A stretch of 64,000 nucleotides of DNA from NCBI GenBank assembly GCA_043745195.1, contig JAYTTF010000168.1, forward strand, positions 1-64,000, written 5' to 3'. Position numbers and translations under genes: made by a program. The notes below the pieces were generated by a model, which did not search any database, was not told where the DNA came from, and saw nothing but the letters and a program-made list of their open reading frames with translations. The stretch is from JANXSF01 sp043745195 (GTDB lineage Bacteria > Acidobacteriota > Terriglobia > Bryobacterales > Bryobacteraceae). Below are positions 6,785-14,799 of the stretch, one piece after another; position 1 is the first letter of the stretch, and each line of letters begins with the position of its first letter.

Positions 6785-8452
6785 CTGACCCCGGCCTTCC
6801 TCAAGAACTGAGTATTTATTGGTAGGCAAGTCCACAAACCGCTCAACTCTATTTGAGGGAGCCGGCCAGCGAAGCTCAACCCAATCGGCCTTTCCCGCAC
6901 GCCCTAACCCGAGGATCTCCCGTGGATCGTGTGACGAGAGGTAGCTTCCACCGGCCCCCTTCAATTTGCTGCGGCGAACCTCTCCTGCCTGCCAATTGAT
7001 TTTGACACCCACCCCATCCCGGTTCGCCTTCACTCCTCGCAAAGACAATCCCACCCAGTTATTACCATTGTTTACTTGGTTGCGAAGTAACACGGGAGCA
7101 GAGCCGTTGACGCCTACCAGAATGTCTAACCGACCATCGTTATTGAGGTCACCCACGGCTGCGCCCCTTGCCGATAGGGGCAATGAAAACGCCGGTCCGG
7201 CTTGACTGCTGATGTTTCGAAACTGTCCGCGATCCTGTCGGAACAGCAGCATCGGCTCTTTGTAAGTTACCTGCGGATTGCGCTCCGTCACCATATCGTC
7301 AGGGTGGCCGTTGGCGACAAACAACTCCAGAATTCCGTCGTTATCGAAATCAGCCAACTTACAGCCCCAGCCGCTTAAATTGTATGTGGCCCGTCCCAAC
7401 TCGCCGCTGAACGATAGGTCGTCGAACACCCCATGCCCAGTATTGCGGTACAACGAAAAACGTTCCCGATCAATGTTGGCCACAAACAAATCCTGCAAAC
7501 CGTCGCCATTAATATCCCCTGCATCAACGCCCATACCTGAGCGCGGCCAACCACTTTCACTTAGGCCAACCATCGACGCAATGCCGGCATCTTCGAAACG
7601 GCCACCTTTATTTAGAAACAGGAAATTTTCCACAGTATCGTTAGCAACGAACAAGTCTAAACGTCCGTCGTTATTGACGTCGGTGACCACCACACCCAAA
7701 GCCTTGCTGGCTCGCCCCGCAATGCCTGTCTCCCGGCTGACGTCGGTAAATGTACCGTCACCGCGATTGCGGTACAGGCGGCAGGATCCGGCTTTGAACG
7801 TACGGGGGATGCAGTATCCGGGCTTGCCACCTCGTTCAGCAATGCAATGCTTTTGGCTGCTGGCCGTGTAGTCAACGAAACCGCAGAGGAATAGATCAAG
7901 CAGTCCATCTCCGTCATAATCGAACCACACAGCACTGGTGGTCCATGGCGGAGCAACAATGCCTGATTTAGCAGTCACATCGGCAAATGTCCCGTCGCCT
8001 CGATTGTGGTAAAGAGTAGGTCGCCCATAGGCAGTTACGAAAAGATCGGGGCGACCGTCATTGTCGAAATCTCCGACGGCAACGCCCATCCCAAACGAGG
8101 AACCTCCACCTAAGCCAGCCCGATCTGTCACATCAGTGAAGGTGCCGTTCCGGTTGTTGCGGTACAGTGCGTTTCGTAAGCGGGTGCGGGGTTGAAAGAA
8201 ATCGGAAGGACCGCTATTGACAAGGAACAGATCCATCCACCCATCGCCGTCATAATCGAAAAACGCAACCCCTGGCCCTAACGATTCCGGGAGAAAGTGT
8301 TGGGCGGACATTGCGTTTTCATGGCTCCAGCCAATCCCACTTTGAGATCCGGGGATTGCCTCAAACCAGTCGGATTTTGCCGATGCCGACAATGAAGTAA
8401 AGGCACCCAGAGTGCCCAAAAACGAACGTCGGCTTAAAGTCCGCGTACCCAA
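6773..8452 (-). CDS. Tat-exported FG-GAP/VCBS repeat protein with ASPIC/UnbV C-terminus (CRTAC1-like)
   Basis: 559 residues. A twin-arginine signal (LSRRSFLGTLGAF, residues 5-17) indicates folded export. At least six beta-propeller repeats carry calcium-binding D-x-D-x-D-G-x-x-D-L motifs: FDYDGDGWMDLF, GDFDNDGRPDLF, FDYDGDGLLDLF, TDVNNDGRLDLF, GDINGDGLQDLF and GDLNNDGRLDIL. The last ~90 residues (NNWVGLSLRGVKANRDGVGV, later EILGLGRAGKADWVELRW) form the ASPIC/UnbV domain. Such proteins are abundant in soil acidobacteria and are thought to bind ligands or polysaccharide; no catalytic function is evident. Its start overlaps the 3' end of the upstream gene by 19 bases, so translation is probably coupled. 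Confidence 0.9.
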   Translation of the reverse strand: MGTRTLSRRSFLGTLGAFTSLSASAKSDWFEAIPGSQSGIGWSHENAMSAQHFLPESLGPGVAFFDYDGDGWMDLFLVNSGPSDFFQPRTRLRNALYRNNRNGTFTDVTDRAGLGGGSSFGMGVAVGDFDNDGRPDLFVTAYGRPTLYHNRGDGTFADVTAKSGIVAPPWTTSAVWFDYDGDGLLDLFLCGFVDYTASSQKHCIAERGGKPGYCIPRTFKAGSCRLYRNRGDGTFTDVSRETGIAGRASKALGVVVTDVNNDGRLDLFVANDTVENFLFLNKGGRFEDAGIASMVGLSESGWPRSGMGVDAGDINGDGLQDLFVANIDRERFSLYRNTGHGVFDDLSFSGELGRATYNLSGWGCKLADFDNDGILELFVANGHPDDMVTERNPQVTYKEPMLLFRQDRGQFRNISSQAGPAFSLPLSARGAAVGDLNNDGRLDILVGVNGSAPVLLRNQVNNGNNWVGLSLRGVKANRDGVGVKINWQAGEVRRSKLKGAGGSYLSSHDPREILGLGRAGKADWVELRWPAPSNRVERFVDLPTNKYSVLEEGRGQLVS

Positions 8453-8892
8453 AGCTTTGCATTTCCAAGAACAGCCGAATGCGTTTTTCCGTCATTGCTG
8501 ATAACGGACATGGTTGAAATCAAGGCGTTCGATGGGCTCACCCAGTCCGATGCCCGGCCATCGCCGCGCGCCATACCCACCACCCGTCCCGATCCATTGT
8601 AGTAAGCGCAATCACCGCCGCCCGATTTCAGTGTGAGTTCGCTGTTGCCAGTCACTTCGCCAGTGGTGTTATTCCGGAAGTGAACAAAGGCCGTTATGTC
8701 TCCATCGCCTAGGTTAGACGCGCACAGTTCAATGTGCTGGCCTTCTCCAACCCAAAGTGGGCCAAACAACATGCCGGGCGTCAGGGTGTCTGCGGTCTGG
8801 GCTTTTGCCACCGTTGCCGGGTGCTTGGCCAATTGGTAGATAAAGCCCACAGCAAGAGCTGCCAGCAATAAGTTTTTCAGAGGAGTTTTCAT
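8434..8892 (-). CDS. Small secreted protein of unknown function
   Basis: 152 residues with an N-terminal signal or anchor (MKTPLKNLLLAALAVGFIYQ) and a mature part with beta-rich composition (FGPLWVGEGQHIELCASNLG, AFVHFRNNTTGEV), suggesting an immunoglobulin-like or jelly-roll fold. Two cysteines (in ELCASN and GDCAYY) could form a disulfide. It overlaps the start of the downstream FG-GAP gene by 19 bases, making them a likely two-gene operon exporting interacting products. I do not recognise a named family. Confidence 0.6.
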   Translation of the reverse strand: MKTPLKNLLLAALAVGFIYQLAKHPATVAKAQTADTLTPGMLFGPLWVGEGQHIELCASNLGDGDITAFVHFRNNTTGEVTGNSELTLKSGGGDCAYYNGSGRVVGMARGDGRASDWVSPSNALISTMSVISNDGKTHSAVLGNAKLWVRGL

Positions 8893-8978
8893 TGAAGTTT
8901 TCCTTCCTATGGATCAACAGTACAGGAAAAATTGGCTTCAAGTTGTTATGAAAAGGTTATGGCTTCAATTAAACAAGT

Positions 8979-9095
8979 TTAAGGCTTCGGCTTTTCATCG
9001 CCCTTATGCATCCACTTTGTTGGAGGGTTAATGGCAACCCAAGCTCCGATCACAATCAGAAACAGAAAGATCATGGAGGCGATGGCGATGAACAT
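8979..9095 (-). CDS. Possible 38-residue membrane protein
   Basis: A 39-codon ORF reading MFIAIASMIFLFLIVIGAWV, then AINPPTKWMHKGDEKPKP: one N-terminal transmembrane helix and a short Pro/Lys-rich tail. The composition is exactly that of a small bacterial inner-membrane protein and not of random sequence. It lies divergent from the 9120 gene with only 24 bases between start codons, which leaves little room for separate promoters, and its ribosome site (ATAGAG) is weak. It might be read together with the 8892 and 8452 genes downstream on the same strand. Confidence 0.45.
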   Translation of the reverse strand: MFIAIASMIFLFLIVIGAWVAINPPTKWMHKGDEKPKP

Positions 9096-9119
9096 ATACT
9101 CTATGGTACCCTACATGCC

Positions 9120-9470
9120 ATGAAATGGCTCTTCTTCATCATCTGCTTAGTAACCAACTCCATATTCGCTGCGGACGTTAGTGGCAAATGGGATTTTGAA
9201 ATTGCCTTAGATGCCGGAAGCGGAAATCCGAAGTTTGAATTTCAACAAAAAGGTGAAATTTTATCCGGCACTTACACAGGCCTACTTGGAAGTGCCGCAG
9301 TAAGTGGAGCAGTTAAGGGAAATAACATTTCCTTCGCTTTTGATTCGGAATACAGCGGTGAAAAGTTCCGCGTTGTATACGAGGGCGTCGTTGAAGATTC
9401 CAAAAGCATGAAAGGTACAGTGAAATTAGGAAGCCTTGGCAGCGGAACATTCACTGCTAAGAAAAGTTAG
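9120..9470 (+). CDS. Small secreted beta-rich protein of unknown function
   Basis: 116 residues. MKWLFFIICLVTNSIFAADV is a signal peptide with cleavage expected after FAA. The mature domain (SGKWDFEIALDAGSGNPKFE, then QQKGEILSGTYTGLLGSAAV) alternates short strands and ends GSLGSGTFTAKKS. This resembles the lipocalin-like or extracellular 'SGxW ... GxxxGxY' beta proteins common in acidobacterial and Bacteroidetes secretomes. No catalytic residues are apparent. The frame is open from 9006, but the extension is not plausible and the signal peptide fixes the start at 9120. Confidence 0.65.
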   Translation: MKWLFFIICLVTNSIFAADVSGKWDFEIALDAGSGNPKFEFQQKGEILSGTYTGLLGSAAVSGAVKGNNISFAFDSEYSGEKFRVVYEGVVEDSKSMKGTVKLGSLGSGTFTAKKS

Positions 9471-9525
9471 TCTGAGTAAGTCTTTGTAGACATACCGTCA
9501 CAATAGGTCTAATAAGAAAATTCGA

Positions 9526-10299
9526 TTGGACCGCAGCTACACCTCCCGTTACTCTGGAATTGTGGCAACAACTACGGAACCGCCCACATCTCAAGTCGCG
9601 ATATTGAAGAAAATTAGCAGTATTGTGGCGAGCCAACGGTCGCTCGATGAGATGTTGGGTGAAATTATCGGATTGACCGTTCAAGTTACTGACTGTGATG
9701 CGTGTCTGGTCTACCTGTTCGACCAGGACACGAACGAAATTGTCTTGCAAGCGTCCCAGGTTCCGCACGCTTCTGAGATTGGCACATTACGAATCAAAGT
9801 TGGAGAAGGCGTAACTGGCTGGGTTGCTGAACATCGTTCAGTTGTAGCTTTGTCCTCAAAAGCATCGGATGATGCGCGCTTTAAACGTTTCCCAATATTG
9901 GTGGAAGATACATTCCCCGCATTTCTATCTGTTCCGCTGGTATCCAGTGGCGAATTGATCGGCGTTATTAATGTTCATCATCGCGAAGTGCATGAACATA
10001 CCAAGGATGAAATTTCCCTGGTAAGCTTCATGGGTGAACAGATGGGCACCGCCATCGGCAAATCCAGGTTGTTAGAAGAGAACGTCAAACTGCAGCGGTT
10101 GCTGGAAGAACGCAAGGTTGTGGAACGTGCCAAAGGCCTGCTGCAGCGTCGGCATAGTCTTACGGAAGAGGAAGCGTATCTGCAACTTCGCAATGAGAGC
10201 AGGCGTTTGCGCCGGCCCATGAAAGAGCTGGCTGAGGCCATTATTTTTGCGGAAGAGCTAAACAAGCGTGCTTCCATGAGCGACCCTTCGCTAAAATAG
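9526..10299 (+). CDS. GAF and ANTAR domain regulatory protein
   Basis: 257 residues. A GAF domain (about 35-180; CDACLVYLFDQDTNEIVL, VGEGVTGWVAEHR, FLSVPLVSSGELIGVINVHH) should bind a small ligand. A coiled-coil linker (LLEENVKLQRLLEERKVVER) leads to a C-terminal ANTAR domain (about 198-245; AKGLLQRRHSLTEEEAYLQL, RNESRRLRRPMKELAEAII). ANTAR domains bind paired hexaloop RNA hairpins and cause antitermination, so this is probably a ligand-responsive RNA-binding regulator; its target is not evident here. The start is uncertain: TTG 9526 gives the full frame, and a GTG at 9562 is an alternative outside the GAF domain. Confidence 0.88.
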   Translation: MDRSYTSRYSGIVATTTEPPTSQVAILKKISSIVASQRSLDEMLGEIIGLTVQVTDCDACLVYLFDQDTNEIVLQASQVPHASEIGTLRIKVGEGVTGWVAEHRSVVALSSKASDDARFKRFPILVEDTFPAFLSVPLVSSGELIGVINVHHREVHEHTKDEISLVSFMGEQMGTAIGKSRLLEENVKLQRLLEERKVVERAKGLLQRRHSLTEEEAYLQLRNESRRLRRPMKELAEAIIFAEELNKRASMSDPSLK

Positions 10300-10303
10300 T
10301 AGT

Positions 10304-11275
10304 TTGCGTCATTATGTCCCTTTAGTGGAAAGCGGCCATTGGCTAACAGTTCTTTCGAATTTTTGGCCAAGGCCGCTGGACACTCAATCGTTCCCCGCCA
10401 TTGACACCGTCTATCACACGGAACCTGATGTTCGTGTGTTGGTGCGTGAACATCACCCCGCTGGCCCGCCCAAAGGCGAAATCATTCTAGTGCATGGGTT
10501 GGAAGGTTCCTCGGAAAGCGGGTATATGCGTAGCTTCGCGCACTATGGCGCACTCGCCGGCTGGCGTGTTCATCGCACAAACATCCGCACTTGTGGCACT
10601 ACTGAAAATTGGTGCAAAACGCTTTATCATGCCGGCCTGACCACCGATATCAAGCACGTTGCACGAACTTTGGCCAAGCAGGGCAAAGGACCTATCTTCA
10701 TAATTGGATACTCGCTGGGTGGCAATCAGGTCCTGAATTCTGCGGCTGAACTGAGTGTGGAATCCCCTGGTTTACTAGCTGGTGTTTGTGTTGTTTCAAC
10801 TCCCATTCAATTAGATTTATGTGCGAAGAAAATTGAAGAGCCGGCGAACTATGTTTATATGACGCGGTTTCTAACCAGCATGAAGAAGCGCCTTCGCCGT
10901 CGCGCTGCCGCCATGCCGGGCGTGTTCAGCTTGGAGGGTCTGGATGCCGCCAGGACGATTTACGAAATCGACGATAAGATCACTGCTCCGAACTTTGGCT
11001 TTGGCACGGCTGATAATTACTATGCCACGCAATCCTCAGCTCAGTATTTGGATAGGGTGACCGCACCAGTGCTGATGGTTGCTGCAGATGACGATCCAAT
11101 TGTTCCAATTAATTGCTATGACCATCCTGTATGGCAATCGAACCGCAACGTCGAGCTATTGAAATTGCGGCGCGGAGGGCATGTCAGTTTCCTGGCCAGG
11201 AACAAGCCTCGTTTCTGGTTGGATCATGCACTGCTTGATTGGATTGAAAGTAAGGCTACCTCATCCAACCCTTAA
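10304..11275 (+). CDS. YheT-like alpha/beta hydrolase
   Basis: 323 residues. The N-terminal GHWLTVLSNFWPRP matches the GHLQTI-type signature of the YheT/EMB8 family. Next come the oxyanion region IILVHGLEGSSESGYM, the nucleophile elbow GYSLGGNQ (Ser in GxSxG), the acid in VAADDDPIVP and the catalytic His in RRGGHVSF. It is probably a cytoplasmic esterase or lipase of unknown physiological substrate. It follows the GAF-ANTAR gene by 4 bases (TTG start at 10304) and overlaps the convergent patatin gene by 20 bases at the 3' end. Confidence 0.88.
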   Translation: MRHYVPLVESGHWLTVLSNFWPRPLDTQSFPAIDTVYHTEPDVRVLVREHHPAGPPKGEIILVHGLEGSSESGYMRSFAHYGALAGWRVHRTNIRTCGTTENWCKTLYHAGLTTDIKHVARTLAKQGKGPIFIIGYSLGGNQVLNSAAELSVESPGLLAGVCVVSTPIQLDLCAKKIEEPANYVYMTRFLTSMKKRLRRRAAAMPGVFSLEGLDAARTIYEIDDKITAPNFGFGTADNYYATQSSAQYLDRVTAPVLMVAADDDPIVPINCYDHPVWQSNRNVELLKLRRGGHVSFLARNKPRFWLDHALLDWIESKATSSNP

Positions 11276-12122
11276 TCACCGGCAAGGCAGCTTCGGCAGC
11301 AGCTTCTCCTGCGGCCAGCATATCCGCTGATCTTTCGAATCCATCCCAACTTACATTGGCAACATCTGGTTCCAGGACAACGGTGGAATATTTTCGCCAT
11401 TCACCTTCAGTCCGGCGCTGCAAAATCTGCAAGCACCGATTCACTACGCCTAACAGGTTGCCGGGGTCGACTACTTCAAGTGGTGGGGGTAGACTAACGG
11501 AAATCACGTGAGTTGCCCCCATGCTATGCAATGGTTCTGCGGGCAGATCCATCGCAATTGCTCCATCCACCAATAGTCTCCCGTTGAGCCGTACCGGCTG
11601 AAATAAACCAGGATAAGAACAACTGGCTCGAATGGGATTTTTCACATCTCCGGAATCGCGAAACACCATGGCCCGTCCACTGCTGAGGTCCGTTGCCACA
11701 ATGGCTAAACGCCTTGGCATAGCTTCAAAACGATCCACAAGCAATGCACGATCTAAGAATTTATCCATCCGCTCGCTGTTGGCCAAACCCAACACATTGA
11801 TGGACCATCCAGCCACATCCTTAAATCGCATGGATTTTGCCAGCCGCTCCGTATCTTCCAAAGTTGCGCCGCTGGCAAAAGCCGAAGCCACGATTGCTCC
11901 AGCGCTGACACCGGAAATGCAATGGACTGGGATTCTATTCCGTTCCAAAACCTTCAGGACTCCAATATGAGTTATTGCCCGTGCGAAACCGCCTCCTAGA
12001 GCCACACCAATGCGTACATCTTTCCTTCCCTGCGGCGGAGGTTTCGGCGGTCCGCCAAAAATAGCTCCGGCTGCGGCGGCAAGCCCTTTGATTTTTTGAC
12101 GGAATCCAGACGAGCTAGGCAT
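11256..12122 (-). CDS. Patatin-like phospholipase (RssA/NTE-like)
   Basis: 288 residues. After a basic Pro-rich N-terminus, the patatin core shows the glycine-rich oxyanion loop ALGGGFARAITHIG (about 41-54), the nucleophile Ser73 in GVSAGA and the dyad Asp in LLVDGAIAMD (near residue 190). It is expected to be a serine hydrolase acting on phospholipid or lysophospholipid acyl chains. No clear signal peptide is present, so it is probably cytoplasmic or membrane-peripheral. It is divergent from the PIG-L gene (35 bases between starts) and converges with the YheT-like hydrolase. Confidence 0.9.
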   Translation of the reverse strand: MPSSSGFRQKIKGLAAAAGAIFGGPPKPPPQGRKDVRIGVALGGGFARAITHIGVLKVLERNRIPVHCISGVSAGAIVASAFASGATLEDTERLAKSMRFKDVAGWSINVLGLANSERMDKFLDRALLVDRFEAMPRRLAIVATDLSSGRAMVFRDSGDVKNPIRASCSYPGLFQPVRLNGRLLVDGAIAMDLPAEPLHSMGATHVISVSLPPPLEVVDPGNLLGVVNRCLQILQRRTEGEWRKYSTVVLEPDVANVSWDGFERSADMLAAGEAAAEAALPVIKGWMR

Positions 12123-12157
12123 TCAAAACCCCAGCCAATCGACTAAACTGAAGGTCA

Positions 12158-14668
12158 ATGCGCAAGTTGATCGGTTTGTCACTCGGTTTGTCTCTACTAT
12201 TGTTTACCTCTATTTCCGCTTTGGCGCAAAGAAATCTTGCAGGGGCGGCGGAAGTTCAATTAAATCTTGAAAAGTTGCAGGTGCTGGGCAATGTGCTAAT
12301 GATCGCCGCTCACCCTGATGATGAAAATACGGCCCTGCTGGCATGGCTCGCCAAAAGCCGTAAATACCGCACTGCGTATCTTTCGTTGACGCGGGGAGAA
12401 GGTGGGCAAAACCTGATTGGCAGTGAGCAAGGCGATTTGATGGGCGTGATCCGCACGCAGGAACTTTTGGCTGCACGCCGTTTGGATGGTGCCGAACAAT
12501 ATTTTTCTCGTGCCATTGATTTCGGATTTTCCAAGACTGCTGCCGAAACTTTTACGAAGTGGGATCGCAAGACAATTCTTGGCGATGTGGTTTGGACCAT
12601 TCGGCGTTTCCGGCCGGACGTTGTGATCCTGATTTTCTCTGGCACTCCACGGGATGGTCATGGTCAACATCAAGCGTCGTCAATTATTGGGAAAGAAGCT
12701 TTTCGTGCAGCCGCAGATCCGAAGCAGTTTCCTGAGCAATTGGCCTACGTTGAACCGTGGCAGGCAAAACGGCTGATGATGAATTTGCCCAGCTATACGG
12801 CGGAGATGGAAAAGCAATCTGCGGCCACTCCAAATACCATCCTTGTGGATACAGGTGAATACGATCCGCTGCTGGGGGTTTCCTTTGCTGAAATCGCCGG
12901 GATGAGCCGTAGTCAGCATCGCAGTCAGGCCATGGGGTTTCCCGAAAGGAAAGGTGCCCAGAGGAATTATCTTGTGAATGTGGATGGCGATCCGGCGAGC
13001 GCGAAAGGTATTTTTGACGGCGTGGATACTTCCTGGAATCGTGTTGAAGGTGGTGGCAAAGTTGGCGAACTGCTGGCAAAAGCTTTGGCGGAATTGCCGG
13101 CGCGCAATCCTCAAAAGGTTGTCCCAACTCTACTCGAAGCTCGCCAAGTCCTAGCGGGTTTGAAAGGATTTTATGCATCGCAAAAGAAGCTGGAGTTGGA
13201 TGAACTGATTGTCAAAGCTGCTGGGCTATGGCTGGATGCAACGTCGGAGCGGTACCAAATTGTGCCCGGAAAAGCAGTGAAGATTTCAACAACGGCTCTG
13301 TCGCGTTCCAATACGAAAATTGAATTTAGCGAAGTGACGCTTCCGTCCTTGGGGATTACGCAGAAGCCGCAACGTACCCTTGCAACCAACGTCCCTTATA
13401 CGCAATCAACACAAATAACATTCCCGGCAGGGACGCCATTCACGCAACCCTATTGGCTGAGGCTGCCGAAGAAAGGGGACATCTACAACATCGCCGATAT
13501 CAGTGAGTTAAATGTTCCTGAGAACCAACCCTTAATGGCTCAATTCAAAGTGAAAGTAGAGGGCCAGGAATTAATTCTGAATCGCCCTGTGATTTTTCGC
13601 TACGTGGATCGGGTGCGTGGGGAACTTACCCGCCCAGTTACTATAGTGCCTCCCGTAACTTTGAAGCTTTCCGAAAAAGCACTCATTTTTCCAAGCCGGG
13701 CGGCGAAAGAAATTGAAGTCCAGGTGACTGCAAATCAGGCAGATGAGAATGGGTCGATACGCTTGGAACTGCCCGCAGGCTGGCGTTCCACGCCGCAATC
13801 GAATCCGTTCGTGTTGAAGGAAGTTGGTGAACAGGCCACGGTGAAATTCAATTTGACACCTCCTGAGCACGATTTTCTCGGCAAGGTAAAAGCAGTGGCC
13901 ACAACTGCAAGTGGCGAAGTTGCGTTGGCGCAAGATTCGATTCTGTATGAACACATTCCTCCGCAAGCAGTGTTTCCATTAGCAGAGGCGAAGCTGGTTC
14001 GCGCAGACATTCAACTGGCAGCAAAACGAATTGGCTACATCATGGGGGCAGGGGACGACGTGCCTCCTTATCTGCGGCAGCTTGGCGCAGAAGTGGTTCT
14101 ACTTTCAGCCGACGACTTGGCTCGCAGCGACTTCAAGAAGTTCGATGCCATTTTGACAGGTGTTCGCGCATACAACACTCGTCCCGATCTGCGCGCTAAC
14201 GTGCAACGCATTTTCGATTATGTAAAGAACGGCGGTACCTATGTGGTTCAGTACAACGTGATGGAAGGCGGCTTCTTTGGCGGCGATCCGAAAATTCTGG
14301 AACACGTTGGGCCGTATCCGATGAAGATCACATCTGCGCGCATCACCGAAGAGGATTCCCAAGTGGAGTTCGCCTCAAGCAATCCTTTGATGAAGTGGCC
14401 TAACGTAATTTCACAAAAAGATTTTGATGGCTGGATTCAAGAGCGTGGTTTATACTACCCAAGCGAGTACGATTCCAAGTATCAGTCTCTGCTTTCCGGA
14501 CACGATACGGGCGAAGCGAATCTTACAGGCGGCACGCTCTACACAGCCTACGGAAAGGGGCACTATGTATTCACGCCGCTTGCCTGGTTCAGGGAATTGC
14601 CCGCCGGAGTTCCCGGCGCCTATCGCATCTTTGCTAATCTGCTAAGCGCTGGTAAAGGAAAACATTGA
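12158..14668 (+). CDS. Secreted PIG-L (LmbE) family deacetylase, large multidomain form
   Basis: 836 residues with a signal peptide (MRKLIGLSLGLSLLLFTSIS ... ALAQ). The PIG-L domain begins at once: the zinc-binding AHPDDE motif is residues 51-56, LTRGEGGQN and RTQELLAARRL follow, and HGQHQASS supplies the distal zinc histidine. The family removes N-acetyl groups from sugars and amino sugars. The middle of the protein is beta-rich, with an NPCBM/NEW3-like sandwich (EIEVQVTANQADENGSIRLE). The last ~200 residues have a ThuA/glutamine-amidotransferase-like look (YIMGAGDDVPPYLRQLGAEV, KNGGTYVVQYNV). It heads a run of six overlapping or nearly touching genes, so it may supply a substrate to the symporter two genes downstream. 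Confidence 0.88.
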   Translation: MRKLIGLSLGLSLLLFTSISALAQRNLAGAAEVQLNLEKLQVLGNVLMIAAHPDDENTALLAWLAKSRKYRTAYLSLTRGEGGQNLIGSEQGDLMGVIRTQELLAARRLDGAEQYFSRAIDFGFSKTAAETFTKWDRKTILGDVVWTIRRFRPDVVILIFSGTPRDGHGQHQASSIIGKEAFRAAADPKQFPEQLAYVEPWQAKRLMMNLPSYTAEMEKQSAATPNTILVDTGEYDPLLGVSFAEIAGMSRSQHRSQAMGFPERKGAQRNYLVNVDGDPASAKGIFDGVDTSWNRVEGGGKVGELLAKALAELPARNPQKVVPTLLEARQVLAGLKGFYASQKKLELDELIVKAAGLWLDATSERYQIVPGKAVKISTTALSRSNTKIEFSEVTLPSLGITQKPQRTLATNVPYTQSTQITFPAGTPFTQPYWLRLPKKGDIYNIADISELNVPENQPLMAQFKVKVEGQELILNRPVIFRYVDRVRGELTRPVTIVPPVTLKLSEKALIFPSRAAKEIEVQVTANQADENGSIRLELPAGWRSTPQSNPFVLKEVGEQATVKFNLTPPEHDFLGKVKAVATTASGEVALAQDSILYEHIPPQAVFPLAEAKLVRADIQLAAKRIGYIMGAGDDVPPYLRQLGAEVVLLSADDLARSDFKKFDAILTGVRAYNTRPDLRANVQRIFDYVKNGGTYVVQYNVMEGGFFGGDPKILEHVGPYPMKITSARITEEDSQVEFASSNPLMKWPNVISQKDFDGWIQERGLYYPSEYDSKYQSLLSGHDTGEANLTGGTLYTAYGKGHYVFTPLAWFRELPAGVPGAYRIFANLLSAGKGKH

Positions 14669-14799
14669 ATCGAGAACGTGAAGTAATCGACGAACCGCCG
14701 CCGTTCCTGGGCACGTGGCCGCGAGTCTATGCGGCGGTTGTAGTTTACCTGGCCGTGTTGATTATTCTGTTCTACCTTTTTGGAAAGCACTACACATGA
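14665..14799 (+). CDS. 44-residue single-pass membrane protein between the deacetylase and the symporter
   Basis: This ORF starts from a TTG that overlaps the PIG-L stop codon (ATTGA) and ends in a TGA that overlaps the symporter ATG (ATGA). It reads MNREREVIDEPPPFLGTWPR, then VYAAVVVYLAVLIILFYLFG and KHYT: a short acidic, Pro-rich cytoplasmic head and one transmembrane helix. The overlap at both ends and the protein-like composition make it a real gene. By analogy with the small subunits that accompany some sodium:solute symporters it may be an accessory subunit; this is inference. Confidence 0.75.
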   Translation: MNREREVIDEPPPFLGTWPRVYAAVVVYLAVLIILFYLFGKHYT

